DNA of 64,000 nt. Source: Lachnospiraceae bacterium. Its GTDB lineage: Bacteria > Bacillota > Clostridia > Lachnospirales > Lachnospiraceae. This document shows, one piece after another, positions 55,653 to 63,544 of the stretch. Location: assembly GCA_949383255.1 (NCBI GenBank), contig CASJPF010000004.1, positions 62,001 through 126,000 of the forward strand, in the 5' to 3' direction. The translations under genes were made by a program, and so were the position numbers. Below the pieces are notes generated by a model that worked only from the letters and a program-made list of their open reading frames with translations, made no database searches and was not told where the DNA came from. Within the stretch, counting starts at the first letter, position 1. The number at the start of each line of letters is the position of its first letter.

Positions 55653-56939
55653 GTGAACTACAAAAATATATCATATATGATTAGCCATGTTTTTTTGATG
55701 CTGTTTATGTACTTATTTATTGTACATCGGTACTCCAAAAAGAGGACGGCGGGGGTATGTATCACTTCTTTTCTGATGCTGACCACAACAGACTTTTTGA
55801 AATTAAATTTTTTTCCAGAAAGTCAATTATGTTATTTGTTTGTGACAATTTTTCAGATTTGTGTGACACAGTTTACAGGGGTGTATATTGCAAGGCATCG
55901 TGATAGCAAACTTTTGTTTATTGGACTTAGCGCTTCCAACTATGTAATAGCAGGGAGTGTCATGGCGACAATTTTGTATATTTGGACAAATAATATGGTG
56001 ATTTCTATAGTGGGAAGTGTTGTAATTCATATTACTATTTTATTTGTATTATATGTCCGAATTAGAGTAATCTGTTTTCGATTTCAGGAGCGGGAGTCAG
56101 GGAAAAGCTGGTGGGAGTTGTGTCTGATACCCGTATTTTTTTATTGCAGTTTTTGCACGCTGGCATTTTTTCCAATTAAACTTGAAGATAATCCACAAAA
56201 TATTCCAGCCGTTCTATTATTTCTTATCACCATGTTTGTCTCTTATGTGGTTGTGTTGCGATATCTGGAAAGTGAGTCAGAGCGGGCAGGAATTTATTGG
56301 AAAAACGTATTTTTTGAATCCTATATAAATGGATTGGAGTCGCAATACAGTCTAGTGGAGCAGTCGGAGCACAATTTGAAGATTTTACGCCATGACATGC
56401 GTCACTATTCTGGTATGATTGATGCCCTGTTAAATCAACAGGCGTATGATGAGATTCGGAATGTGACCGCGCATATTAAGGCAGTTTCTGATGAAAATAA
56501 AATAGTGAAGTACTGTGAGAACTTGATGTCAAACTCTATTATCTCTCATATGATGGAGAAAGCGCAACAGTGTGATGTGTCTGTGCAACTTGAGGCGGCT
56601 GTACCACGGGAACTTCCATTTAATGATTATGAGTTTGCTGCGGTGATTGCTAATCTGATGGAGAATGCAGTGCGCTGTGTGAGTGAATTTCAAACAAAAG
56701 AAAAACGCGTGGAGATAAAGATTGAATGTGACAAAAAACATGTGCTGATTCATGTTTGGAATGCATATGAAAAGGAGATTATGCTTGATGCGATGACAGG
56801 TCTTCCAAAGAGTCAAGCAGGGGATGGACACGGTTTGGGGATGCAGAGTGTGCAGGCGTTTTCAGATAAGGTTGGCGGAAATATTGGTTGTTATTGTGAA
56901 AAAGGAATTTTTCATGTTTTATTGTTTGCAAAAATTTAG
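55653..56939 (+). CDS. GHKL-domain sensor histidine kinase (AgrC-like)
   Basis: The 428-aa kinase has about six N-terminal membrane helices (5-205), a linker helix, the phosphoacceptor His247 in LRHDMRHYSG and a GHKL ATPase domain with NLMENAVRC (N box) and GDGHGLGMQSV (G box). This is the AgrC/NatK-type layout, usually sensing peptides at the membrane. The start is GTG with GGGGAGGGG upstream. It follows its regulator by 15 bases. The inducer is unknown. Confidence 0.9.
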   Translation: MNYKNISYMISHVFLMLFMYLFIVHRYSKKRTAGVCITSFLMLTTTDFLKLNFFPESQLCYLFVTIFQICVTQFTGVYIARHRDSKLLFIGLSASNYVIAGSVMATILYIWTNNMVISIVGSVVIHITILFVLYVRIRVICFRFQERESGKSWWELCLIPVFFYCSFCTLAFFPIKLEDNPQNIPAVLLFLITMFVSYVVVLRYLESESERAGIYWKNVFFESYINGLESQYSLVEQSEHNLKILRHDMRHYSGMIDALLNQQAYDEIRNVTAHIKAVSDENKIVKYCENLMSNSIISHMMEKAQQCDVSVQLEAAVPRELPFNDYEFAAVIANLMENAVRCVSEFQTKEKRVEIKIECDKKHVLIHVWNAYEKEIMLDAMTGLPKSQAGDGHGLGMQSVQAFSDKVGGNIGCYCEKGIFHVLLFAKI

Positions 56940-56965
56940 AACGTCCGTAAAGGCTGTCAGAACGG

Positions 56966-56994
56966 TTGATATTTGGCGAAATGTGTGGTATACT
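56966..56994 (+). promoter_or_regulatory. Promoter of the DtxR-family gene
   Basis: TTGATA (56966-56971), a 17-base spacer and TATACT (56989-56994) with an upstream TGG make a strong extended -10 promoter. Confidence 0.7.
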
Positions 56995-57047
56995 TGGCAA
57001 TAATTATAAGGAACTGTTAACGCTTTCTAGCTGAATGGGGGAGAAGA

Positions 57048-57419
57048 ATGATAGAGAATGAATCTGCGGAGAATTATCTGGAAACAATATTGATATTGAG
57101 CAAAAAACTTCCTGTTGTGCGTTCGGTTGATATTGCAAATGAGCTTGGTTTTAAGAAATCCAGTGTGAGCATTGCAATGAAAAATCTGCGAGAGAAAAAT
57201 TATATAACAGTTACAAATGCTGGTTTTATTTATCTTACGGATTCTGGCAGCAGGATTGCGCAGATGGTGTATGAGCGGCATGAATTTATCTCTGGATGGC
57301 TGATAGGTCTAGGGGTTCCCGCAGATGTTGCTGTTGAGGATGCATGCAAAATAGAGCATATCCTTAGTCAGGAAAGTTATGATGCAATCAAGAAATTTGT
57401 AAAACAGCATCTTGAGTAA
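57048..57419 (+). CDS. DtxR/MntR-family metal-dependent regulator
   Basis: This 123-aa protein has an N-terminal winged helix (AENYLETILILSKKL...VRSVDIANELGFKKSSVSIAMKNL...YIYLTDSG-like) and a dimerisation/metal domain with ERHEFISGWLIGLGV and DACKIEHILS. The Glu/His pattern matches the DtxR/MntR family, lacking the SH3 extension of DtxR itself. It should repress metal uptake or storage genes when bound to Mn or Fe. GGGGGAG precedes the ATG. It has its own promoter. Confidence 0.88.
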   Translation: MIENESAENYLETILILSKKLPVVRSVDIANELGFKKSSVSIAMKNLREKNYITVTNAGFIYLTDSGSRIAQMVYERHEFISGWLIGLGVPADVAVEDACKIEHILSQESYDAIKKFVKQHLE

Positions 57420-57527
57420 TCAAACACGCTTTTGATTAAAAAAGTAAGAAATTGCAGTTATCAATGCCTGTGTATAGGTAGATTATAGCACAAAAGTTTG
57501 AAAATAAGAATAAAAGGAGGAATTTGT

Positions 57528-59123
57528 ATGAAACTTACCTTTGTAGGAGCAGACCATCAAGTAACAGGAAGCTGTCATTTCATGCAGACGTGCGGGAAGA
57601 ATATTCTTGTGGACTGCGGTATGCAGCAAGGGTCGAATCCCTTTGAGTGCTGTGAGTTGCCTGTTGATGAGGCACAGATTGACTATGTGTTTCTGACACA
57701 TGCACATGTAGATCACTCAGGGAATTTACCGTTATTGTATGCGAGAGGTTTTCGTGGGAAGGTATTTGCAACAGAGGCATCTGCGGGTTTGTGTTCGATT
57801 ATGCTGCGGGACTGTGCGCATATTCAGATGCAGGAAGCGGAGTGGAAGAACAGAAAGGCAAAGAGGCATTCTGGGATTGAACCAGTTGAGCCAGCCTATA
57901 CTATGGAGGATGCAGATGGCGTGATTAGAAGCATTGTTCCATGTGCATATAACAAAGAGGTCGAGATTAGCGAGGGCATCCACATTCGATTTACAGATGT
58001 GGGACATTTGCTTGGGTCTGCCAGTATTGAGGTCTGGCTGACTGAGAATGGTGTGACGAAGAAAATTGTTTTTTCGGGTGATATTGGGAATAAAAATCAA
58101 CCGCTTATCAAAGATCCAATTTACACAAAAGAGGCAGATTATGTTGTTATGGAAGCGACATATGGAGATCGGTATCATCCCAGACAGAAAGAGGGGTATG
58201 TCTCAGATCTTGCTGAAGTTATTAACCGGACTTTTGCAAAAGGAGGGAATGTTGTCATTCCTTCGTTTGCGGTGGGTAGAACACAGGAAATCTTGTATTT
58301 TCTAAGGAAGATAAAAGCAGATAACATGATACCAAATTTTCCGCGCTTTGAGGTATATGTGGACAGCCCGCTTGCTGTGGAGGCGACAGGAGTATTTCAG
58401 AAAAATATATATACTTGTTTTGACGAGGAAGCAATGGAGTTGGTGAACAAGGGTATTAATCCGTTAAATTTTCCAGGGTTAAAACTTGCCATCACAAGTG
58501 AGGAATCCAAAGAGATTAACTTTGATATGACGCCGAAAGTAATTATTTCTGCAAGCGGTATGTGTGAGGCAGGGCGAATCCGGCATCATTTAAAACACAA
58601 TCTCTGGAGACCGGAGTGTACGATCCTTTTTGTAGGATATCAGGCGGCGGGTACACTGGGACGTATTTTGATAGAGGGTGCAGATGAGGTAAAACTCTTT
58701 GGTGAGGCGGTGGAAGTCAGAGCAAAAATCACACAGTTGCCGGGACTTAGCGGCCATGCAGATAAAGGCGGCTTGATAGAGTGGATAAATGCTTTTGAGC
58801 AGAAGCCAGACAAGGTATTTATTGTGCATGGAGAGGACACTGCCTGCAGTTTGTTTGCAGACTGTCTGAGAACAGAGCATGGATATGATGCATATGCGCC
58901 ATTTTCTGGTACGCGCATTGACCTTATCACAGGCGCGGTTGAGTTTGAGGCGTCTCCTGTTGCAGTCAAGAAACGTCTGCGCAGTGTATCAGATGTATTT
59001 GCAAGACTGTTGGCGGCTGGACAGCGGTTGATTGCGGTTATTTATAAGAATGAGGGCAGACCTAACAAGGAGTTGGCAAGGTTTGCGGACCAGATTAATT
59101 CCCTTGCGGATAAATATGAGTAG
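57528..59123 (+). CDS. MBL-fold/beta-CASP RNA-processing hydrolase
   Basis: This 531-aa zinc-dependent hydrolase has the metallo-beta-lactamase motif HAHVDHSG (58-65), further metal ligands in VGHLLGSA and FSGDIG, and a beta-CASP insert (about 190-390) with PSFAVGRTQEILYFL. The RMMBL-type C terminus holds the last histidines in SGHADKGG and IVHGE. It belongs to the CPSF73/YsaA-like exonuclease group acting on RNA. AGGAGG precedes the ATG at 57528; an upstream in-frame ATG (57498) lacks one. The last 70 residues form an extra helical tail. Confidence 0.88.
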   Translation: MKLTFVGADHQVTGSCHFMQTCGKNILVDCGMQQGSNPFECCELPVDEAQIDYVFLTHAHVDHSGNLPLLYARGFRGKVFATEASAGLCSIMLRDCAHIQMQEAEWKNRKAKRHSGIEPVEPAYTMEDADGVIRSIVPCAYNKEVEISEGIHIRFTDVGHLLGSASIEVWLTENGVTKKIVFSGDIGNKNQPLIKDPIYTKEADYVVMEATYGDRYHPRQKEGYVSDLAEVINRTFAKGGNVVIPSFAVGRTQEILYFLRKIKADNMIPNFPRFEVYVDSPLAVEATGVFQKNIYTCFDEEAMELVNKGINPLNFPGLKLAITSEESKEINFDMTPKVIISASGMCEAGRIRHHLKHNLWRPECTILFVGYQAAGTLGRILIEGADEVKLFGEAVEVRAKITQLPGLSGHADKGGLIEWINAFEQKPDKVFIVHGEDTACSLFADCLRTEHGYDAYAPFSGTRIDLITGAVEFEASPVAVKKRLRSVSDVFARLLAAGQRLIAVIYKNEGRPNKELARFADQINSLADKYE

Positions 59124-59144
59124 AGAGATTAAAGGAGACATAAT

Positions 59145-59636
59145 ATGAATATGATAGCGGCTGTGGACAACAATTGGGCAATCGGCTGCCAGAACAGTTT
59201 ACTGGTACACATTCCAAGGGACCAGAAGCAGTTTCGGGAGATGACGGAAGGGAAGATAATTGTCGTAGGCAGAAAAACTTTGAATACTTTTCCGCAGAAA
59301 CAACCGCTTAAAAATCGTATGAATATTATTCTATCGCGGGATAGACAGTATCGCGTAAGAGATGCCATTGTTATTCACTCTATTGATGAACTTTTGGAAG
59401 AGCTAAAAAAATATGATGACAAACAAGTTTATGTGGCAGGAGGAGCAAGTATATACGAACAACTTCTTCCCTACTGCGATACAGTTTATATCACAAAAAT
59501 AGATTATGCATATCAGGCAGATGCGTATTTTCCAAGACTTGACAGGCTGTCAGATTGGGAATTGGCACAGGAGAGTGAAGAGCAGACTTATTTCGACTTG
59601 ACATATTATTTTCAGAAATATGTGCGAAAATGTTGA
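59145..59636 (+). CDS. folA: Dihydrofolate reductase
   Basis: This 163-aa NADPH-dependent enzyme makes tetrahydrofolate. The N-terminal strand is MNMIAAVDNNWAIG, the substrate residues lie in LLVHIPRDQKQFREMT, KIIVVGRKT binds the cofactor, and VYVAGGASIYEQLLP is the Rossmann-like glycine motif. The start has AAAGGAG. It follows the MBL hydrolase by 21 bases, so the two may share a transcript. It is intact. Confidence 0.95.
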   Translation: MNMIAAVDNNWAIGCQNSLLVHIPRDQKQFREMTEGKIIVVGRKTLNTFPQKQPLKNRMNIILSRDRQYRVRDAIVIHSIDELLEELKKYDDKQVYVAGGASIYEQLLPYCDTVYITKIDYAYQADAYFPRLDRLSDWELAQESEEQTYFDLTYYFQKYVRKC

Positions 59637-59721
59637 CTTTTGTACTTTATCGTATAATAATAAAAAACTAAGGAATACAAAAGATTCTGAGTATAATTTC
59701 TATGAACAGGAGAAAGTGAAA

Positions 59722-60747
59722 ATGGAGAAAAAAGATTTGGATTGGTCTAACCTTGGTTTTGGTTACAGACAGACCGAGAAAAGGTATGTAACAAATTTTA
59801 AGAGTGGCGCTTGGGATGAGGGTGGTCTTACAGAGGACGCCAATATTGTTCTAAATGAGTGCGCTGGAGTTCTGCAGTATGCACAAACCTGTTTTGAGGG
59901 CTTAAAGGCATATACGACACAAGATGGAAAAACAGTCGTGTTTCGACCGGATTTAAATGAGCAGCGTATGCATGATAGTTGTGTGCGTCTTGAGATGCCT
60001 CCACTTCCAGAGGGACGTTTTGTGGATGCTGTTAGACAGGTGGTCAGAGCGAACGAGGCTTATGTACCTCCTTATGGTTCTGGGGCAACACTCTATGTAA
60101 GACCATATATGTTTGGAACGAATTCCGTAATTGGTGTAAAACCGGCTGATGAGTATCAATTTAGAATCTTTACAACTCCAGTGGGACCTTATTTCAAGGG
60201 TGGTGCAAAACCATTGATAATCAGAGTCAGTGATTTTGACAGGGCAGCGCCAAATGGAACAGGGCATATTAAAGCGGGGTTAAATTATGCGATGAGTTTG
60301 CATGCGATTGTAACTGCGCATAAGGATGGATTTGATGAAAATATGTATCTTGATCCAGCAACACACACTAAGGTTGAAGAGACAGGCGGTGCAAATTTTC
60401 TTTTTGTGACAAAGGACAATAAGGTTGTCACACCCAAGTCAAGTAGCATTCTTCCATCAATTACGCGTCGTTCCTTGATGGTGGTTGCGAAGGAGTATCT
60501 TGGTCTGGAAGTAGAAGAGCGAGAAGTGTTCTTTAGCGAGGTGAAAGATTTTGCAGAGTGTGGACTCTGTGGAACTGCAGCAGTAATTTCCCCAGTGGGA
60601 AAGATTGTAAATAAAGGGGAGGAAATCTGTCTGCCATCTGGTATGGACCAGATGGGGCCTATTATTAAAAAGCTTTATGATACATTGACAGGAATTCAAA
60701 TGGGACGTATTGATGCTCCGGCAGGGTGGATTGTAGAAGTGTCATAA
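59722..60747 (+). CDS. ilvE: Branched-chain amino acid aminotransferase
   Basis: This 341-aa fold-type IV PLP enzyme interconverts Leu/Ile/Val and their keto acids. The PLP lysine is in GHIKAGLNYA, the phosphate-binding loop is in GTAAVISPVGKI, and YAQTCFEGLKAY and RPYMFGTN are typical. The open frame starts at 59620 inside folA, but CAGGAGAAAG precedes the ATG at 59722, giving the usual N terminus. A TATAAT at 59653-59658 with TTGACT 14 bases upstream may be its promoter. A terminator follows. Confidence 0.94.
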   Translation: MEKKDLDWSNLGFGYRQTEKRYVTNFKSGAWDEGGLTEDANIVLNECAGVLQYAQTCFEGLKAYTTQDGKTVVFRPDLNEQRMHDSCVRLEMPPLPEGRFVDAVRQVVRANEAYVPPYGSGATLYVRPYMFGTNSVIGVKPADEYQFRIFTTPVGPYFKGGAKPLIIRVSDFDRAAPNGTGHIKAGLNYAMSLHAIVTAHKDGFDENMYLDPATHTKVEETGGANFLFVTKDNKVVTPKSSSILPSITRRSLMVVAKEYLGLEVEEREVFFSEVKDFAECGLCGTAAVISPVGKIVNKGEEICLPSGMDQMGPIIKKLYDTLTGIQMGRIDAPAGWIVEVS

Positions 60748-60767
60748 TTAAAGAGCTATATAAAATA

Positions 60768-60798
60768 AAAAGGCATATCGTTAGATATGTCTTTTTTT
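60768..60798 (+). terminator. Terminator after ilvE
   Basis: AAAAGGCATATC pairs with GATATGTCTTTT (one G-T pair) around GTTA, followed by more T. Repeat copy C begins two bases later. Confidence 0.85.
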
Positions 60799-60799
60799 G

Positions 60800-60883
60800 A
60801 TACACACACGTCCAAATGAAATATGTCAGCAAGCTGACAAACGCCTAGCGCGAGTAGGGAAGATGAGACTTCCCTGCTCGATT
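60800..60883. repeat. Dispersed post-terminator repeat, copy C
   Basis: ATACACACACGTCC leads into ATATGTCAGCAAGCTGAC (hairpin, identical to copy B) and GAGTAGGGAAG...CTTCCCTGCTCGATT (terminal hairpin). It lies between the convergent ilvE and TetR genes. Confidence 0.75.
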
Positions 60884-60909
60884 GTCAAGATCCGTGAACT
60901 GGCATGTCA

Positions 60910-61554
60910 TTATTCAATTATATAAGGCATAAGTGATAAATAGCTGAGGGTTCCGGGAGAAACCTCTGTTCCTTTCTCAAGTAAAGAGATAAGCCCCTGT
61001 AAGGTTTCTGCTGTCTCTTTAGGTGTGGATGGAATTAGTGTGTTGTCCAGTTTGACAGCAATTACAATCAGTGCAATCTCTGCAAGTGCGGCAGGATTGT
61101 CAAAGTGAATCTCGCCATTCTTAATGCCTTGTTTAATAATTTCTGTCAGATCAGGTTTTAATTCTGACACGACATGTGACAAATATTTCTGATGTAGAAA
61201 AGCAAGGTCTTGTACGCTTGCATTGTCTGTGGAGTTGTCATTTTGTTTGATAAAGGCTGTGGAGGAATTTTGACATGCCTGAAACAGCATTGCCATGCGT
61301 GCAAAGGGAGAAACTTCTGTCTGTGCAGCAAGGTTTTTGGCAGTGAATAGTGGTTTCTCATAGCTGCGCTCAATTAGAGCATCTAATATTGCTTCCTTGG
61401 AAGGAAAATAATAATAGATGCTTCCTTTTCCGATGCCTGCCTTTTGTGCAATTTCACTGACAGAGATATTTTGTATTTTCTTTTCCTCCAGAAGTTGCTG
61501 GAGCGCATCTAATATTAGATTATATTTTTTCTCACTTTTTTTGGTGTCGGGCAT
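60910..61554 (-). CDS. TetR/AcrR-family transcriptional regulator
   Basis: This 214-aa regulator has an N-terminal helix-turn-helix, NISVSEIAQKAGIGKGSIYY followed by YFPSKEAILDA (about 27-57), the typical TetR wording, and a helical ligand-binding domain. The frame extends to 61611, but AAAGGTGG on the minus strand fits the ATG at 61554. It is divergent from the SCP2-like gene, and two palindromic sites lie in that gene's promoter. Ligand unknown; hydrophobic compounds are usual for the family. Confidence 0.92.
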   Translation of the reverse strand: MPDTKKSEKKYNLILDALQQLLEEKKIQNISVSEIAQKAGIGKGSIYYYFPSKEAILDALIERSYEKPLFTAKNLAAQTEVSPFARMAMLFQACQNSSTAFIKQNDNSTDNASVQDLAFLHQKYLSHVVSELKPDLTEIIKQGIKNGEIHFDNPAALAEIALIVIAVKLDNTLIPSTPKETAETLQGLISLLEKGTEVSPGTLSYLSLMPYIIE

Positions 61555-62065
61555 AAAGAATGCCACCTTTCTATTTAGAATAAATTTCTTACTATGCAGT
61601 TGAATTATCAAAAGATGTTTTAATCTACTCTTTCATCTCAGACAAAGAATGTTCTTACTTTTATAAGTGACGAGTTCAATACAATTTTGTGTCGGTGCGA
61701 GTACAATCTTCGACTGAGATAAGCATCCAGCAGGATTGCAGGCGTGCAAATCCATTATATGTCAGCAGAGCTGACCCGCAAATTTTCATATTGTAAATGG
61801 TGCTAAGCGACACTGAAATAATGGGTAATTAATATAAGTATATCATAATTGTATTTTGGAAACAATGAAAAAAGTGTCACAAAAAGATACGAAAATTAGA
61901 GATAAATTTTGTGGAAAACACACTTGACCGACGGTCGAAATATATGGTAGGATAGAAGAAATCAAAGTCGACTGACGGTCGAAATGTGTCGGACAAAAAG
62001 TTGTTTACTCCGCCGCAGTCCGCTTCAATTTCAAGTTTCAAATATCTATTTAATGGAGGAAAGAT
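61555..62065. other. Divergent regulatory region between TetR and SCP2-like genes
   Basis: The region contains a hairpin GGATTGCA/TGCAAATCC (about 61733-61753) and GTCAGCAGAGCTGAC (about 61761-61775), which resembles the inner hairpin of the dispersed repeat. Twin operators lie at 61926-61936 and 61970-61980. No gene was found. The left part may hold the TetR promoter. Confidence 0.5.
61924..61980 (+). promoter_or_regulatory. Promoter with twin TetR-type operators
   Basis: GACCGACGGTC (61926-61936, perfect palindrome) and GACTGACGGTC (61970-61980, one mismatch) are both followed by GAAAT, 44 bases apart. The first overlaps a TTGACC -35 (61924-61929), with TAGGAT (61948-61953) 18 bases on. 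A repressor on either site would block the SCP2-like gene; the divergent TetR protein is the natural candidate. Confidence 0.6.
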
Positions 62066-62512
62066 ATGACATACGCAGATTTTTTTTATGAGGTTAAAGG
62101 GAAGTTTATGGGAGCAGATGTGAGTGATATTCATGAGCATCTAGCGTATCAGTTTAATATTGAGGATGAGGAAGCAGGCGGCGCGTTCTATGTAGAGGTT
62201 AAAGATGGTGTGCTCTATGTGGAACCATATGAGTATTATGATCGAGATGCAATGTTTATTAGCACACCGGAAGTATTTCGCAAAATTGCGGAGGGTGAGA
62301 TGGACCCTGTGTGGGCGTTCACAACACAAAAACTTCGAGTGGAAGGCAATATTGATAAGGCATTGAAGTTAAATGATATTATCCAGCGCAAGAAGAAAGA
62401 ACTGAAAAAGGAAGCGAAAGAAGCTAAAAAAGTTGAAAAGGAAGTAAAAAAATCAGAGAAAGCAGCTGCGAAAGAAGCTCTCAAAGGAGAGAAGAAGGCT
62501 GAGAAAAAATAG
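62066..62512 (+). CDS. SCP2-like lipid-binding domain protein with lysine-rich tail
   Basis: The first 110 residues of this 148-aa protein look like a sterol-carrier-protein-2 domain: a helix, FNIEDEEAGGAFYVEVKDGVL-type strands, EVFRKIAEGEMDP and AFTTQKLRVEGNIDKALKL. SCP2 domains bind lipids or acyl-CoAs. Residues 115-148 are a Lys/Glu/Ala-rich helix that may contact acidic membranes or nucleic acids. GGAGGAAAG precedes the ATG. It is transcribed toward the hydrolase gene under the twin operators. Confidence 0.7.
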   Translation: MTYADFFYEVKGKFMGADVSDIHEHLAYQFNIEDEEAGGAFYVEVKDGVLYVEPYEYYDRDAMFISTPEVFRKIAEGEMDPVWAFTTQKLRVEGNIDKALKLNDIIQRKKKELKKEAKEAKKVEKEVKKSEKAAAKEALKGEKKAEKK

Positions 62513-62562
62513 TTTGGATAGAAAATAATAAAGCAATTCAGTGCAATGTGGAGGTGCAGACA

Positions 62563-63522
62563 ATGGGAATAATGAAAAAAGCGATGGCTTGTGCGGGGAT
62601 TCTTGCAGCGGCAGGCATCGGGGAGACCGCTTATTTTTATAGGCGGACAATGAAGCGAAACAACGCGAAAGTAGAGCGGACAATGAAAATGTCTGGGACA
62701 GACTGGAGCCAGTATGCACCGATGATGCAGGAGAGAAAAGCGTTTATGCTTGAGCAAAACCATAGAGATGTTACACAGACATCATTTGACGGACTTAAGC
62801 TTCATGCGACTTATTTTCCAGCAATTAATGACAAGCAAGGCGGGAAGAAGGTTGCAATCTGTTTTCATGGATATACGAGTCAGGGAATGTCCGATTATAT
62901 TGGTTTGTCGGGCTACTACCTCAACAATGGGTATGCAATGCTTCTGCCAGATGCAAGAGCACATGGCACGAGTGAGGGCGAGTACATTGGTTTTGGCTGT
63001 CTGGATAGAAAAGATGCACTTGTGTGGATTGACTGGGTGGTGCAAGAACTTGGGGAAGAGGCTGAGATTATTTTGCATGGAACGTCAATGGGCGGTGCAA
63101 CTGTGCTGATGGCAAGCGGACTGGAGTTACCTCCACAAGTAAAGGGAATTGTCTCTGACTGTGGTTTTACTTCTCCTAAAGAAGTCTTCACGCACGTATT
63201 GCATACAATGTACCATCTGCCTACGTTTCCGGTGATTCCGGGTGCGGATGTTATCAATAAAAAGCTTGCTGGTTATGGCATGGATGAGTGTAATGCAAAA
63301 CGTGAGGTAGCACGTGCAAAGGTTCCCATTTTGTTTATTCATGGCTCAAATGACACCTTTGTTCCAGCGCATATGTGTGATGAGATTTATGATTGCTGTG
63401 CATCACCAAAAAGAAAATTAATTGTGGATGGCGCTGCACATGCGGAGAGTTATTATAAGGACACAGAGAACTATGAGAAGGCACTCGATGAATTTTTTGA
63501 GTCATTGTCAGTGCAAGATTAA
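62563..63522 (+). CDS. Membrane-anchored alpha/beta hydrolase
   Basis: This 319-aa protein has an N-terminal hydrophobic segment (AMACAGILAAAGIGETAYFY) as signal anchor and an alpha/beta hydrolase fold. The oxyanion strand is in AICFHGYTSQG, the nucleophile serine in LHGTSMGGATVL, the acid in HGSNDTFVP and the histidine in DGAAHAES. It is probably an esterase or lipase-like enzyme facing the membrane. The frame opens at GTG 62548, but GGAGG at 62550-62554 fits the ATG at 62563. It follows the SCP2-like gene by 50 bases. Confidence 0.85.
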   Translation: MGIMKKAMACAGILAAAGIGETAYFYRRTMKRNNAKVERTMKMSGTDWSQYAPMMQERKAFMLEQNHRDVTQTSFDGLKLHATYFPAINDKQGGKKVAICFHGYTSQGMSDYIGLSGYYLNNGYAMLLPDARAHGTSEGEYIGFGCLDRKDALVWIDWVVQELGEEAEIILHGTSMGGATVLMASGLELPPQVKGIVSDCGFTSPKEVFTHVLHTMYHLPTFPVIPGADVINKKLAGYGMDECNAKREVARAKVPILFIHGSNDTFVPAHMCDEIYDCCASPKRKLIVDGAAHAESYYKDTENYEKALDEFFESLSVQD

Positions 63523-63544
63523 TTGGATATAAAGGGAGATTATC

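Noticed and set aside
57417-57438. TAATCAAA/TTTGATTA hairpin as terminator of the DtxR-family gene
   Set aside because: It is followed by A rather than T on the plus strand, and there is no minus-strand gene for it to serve.
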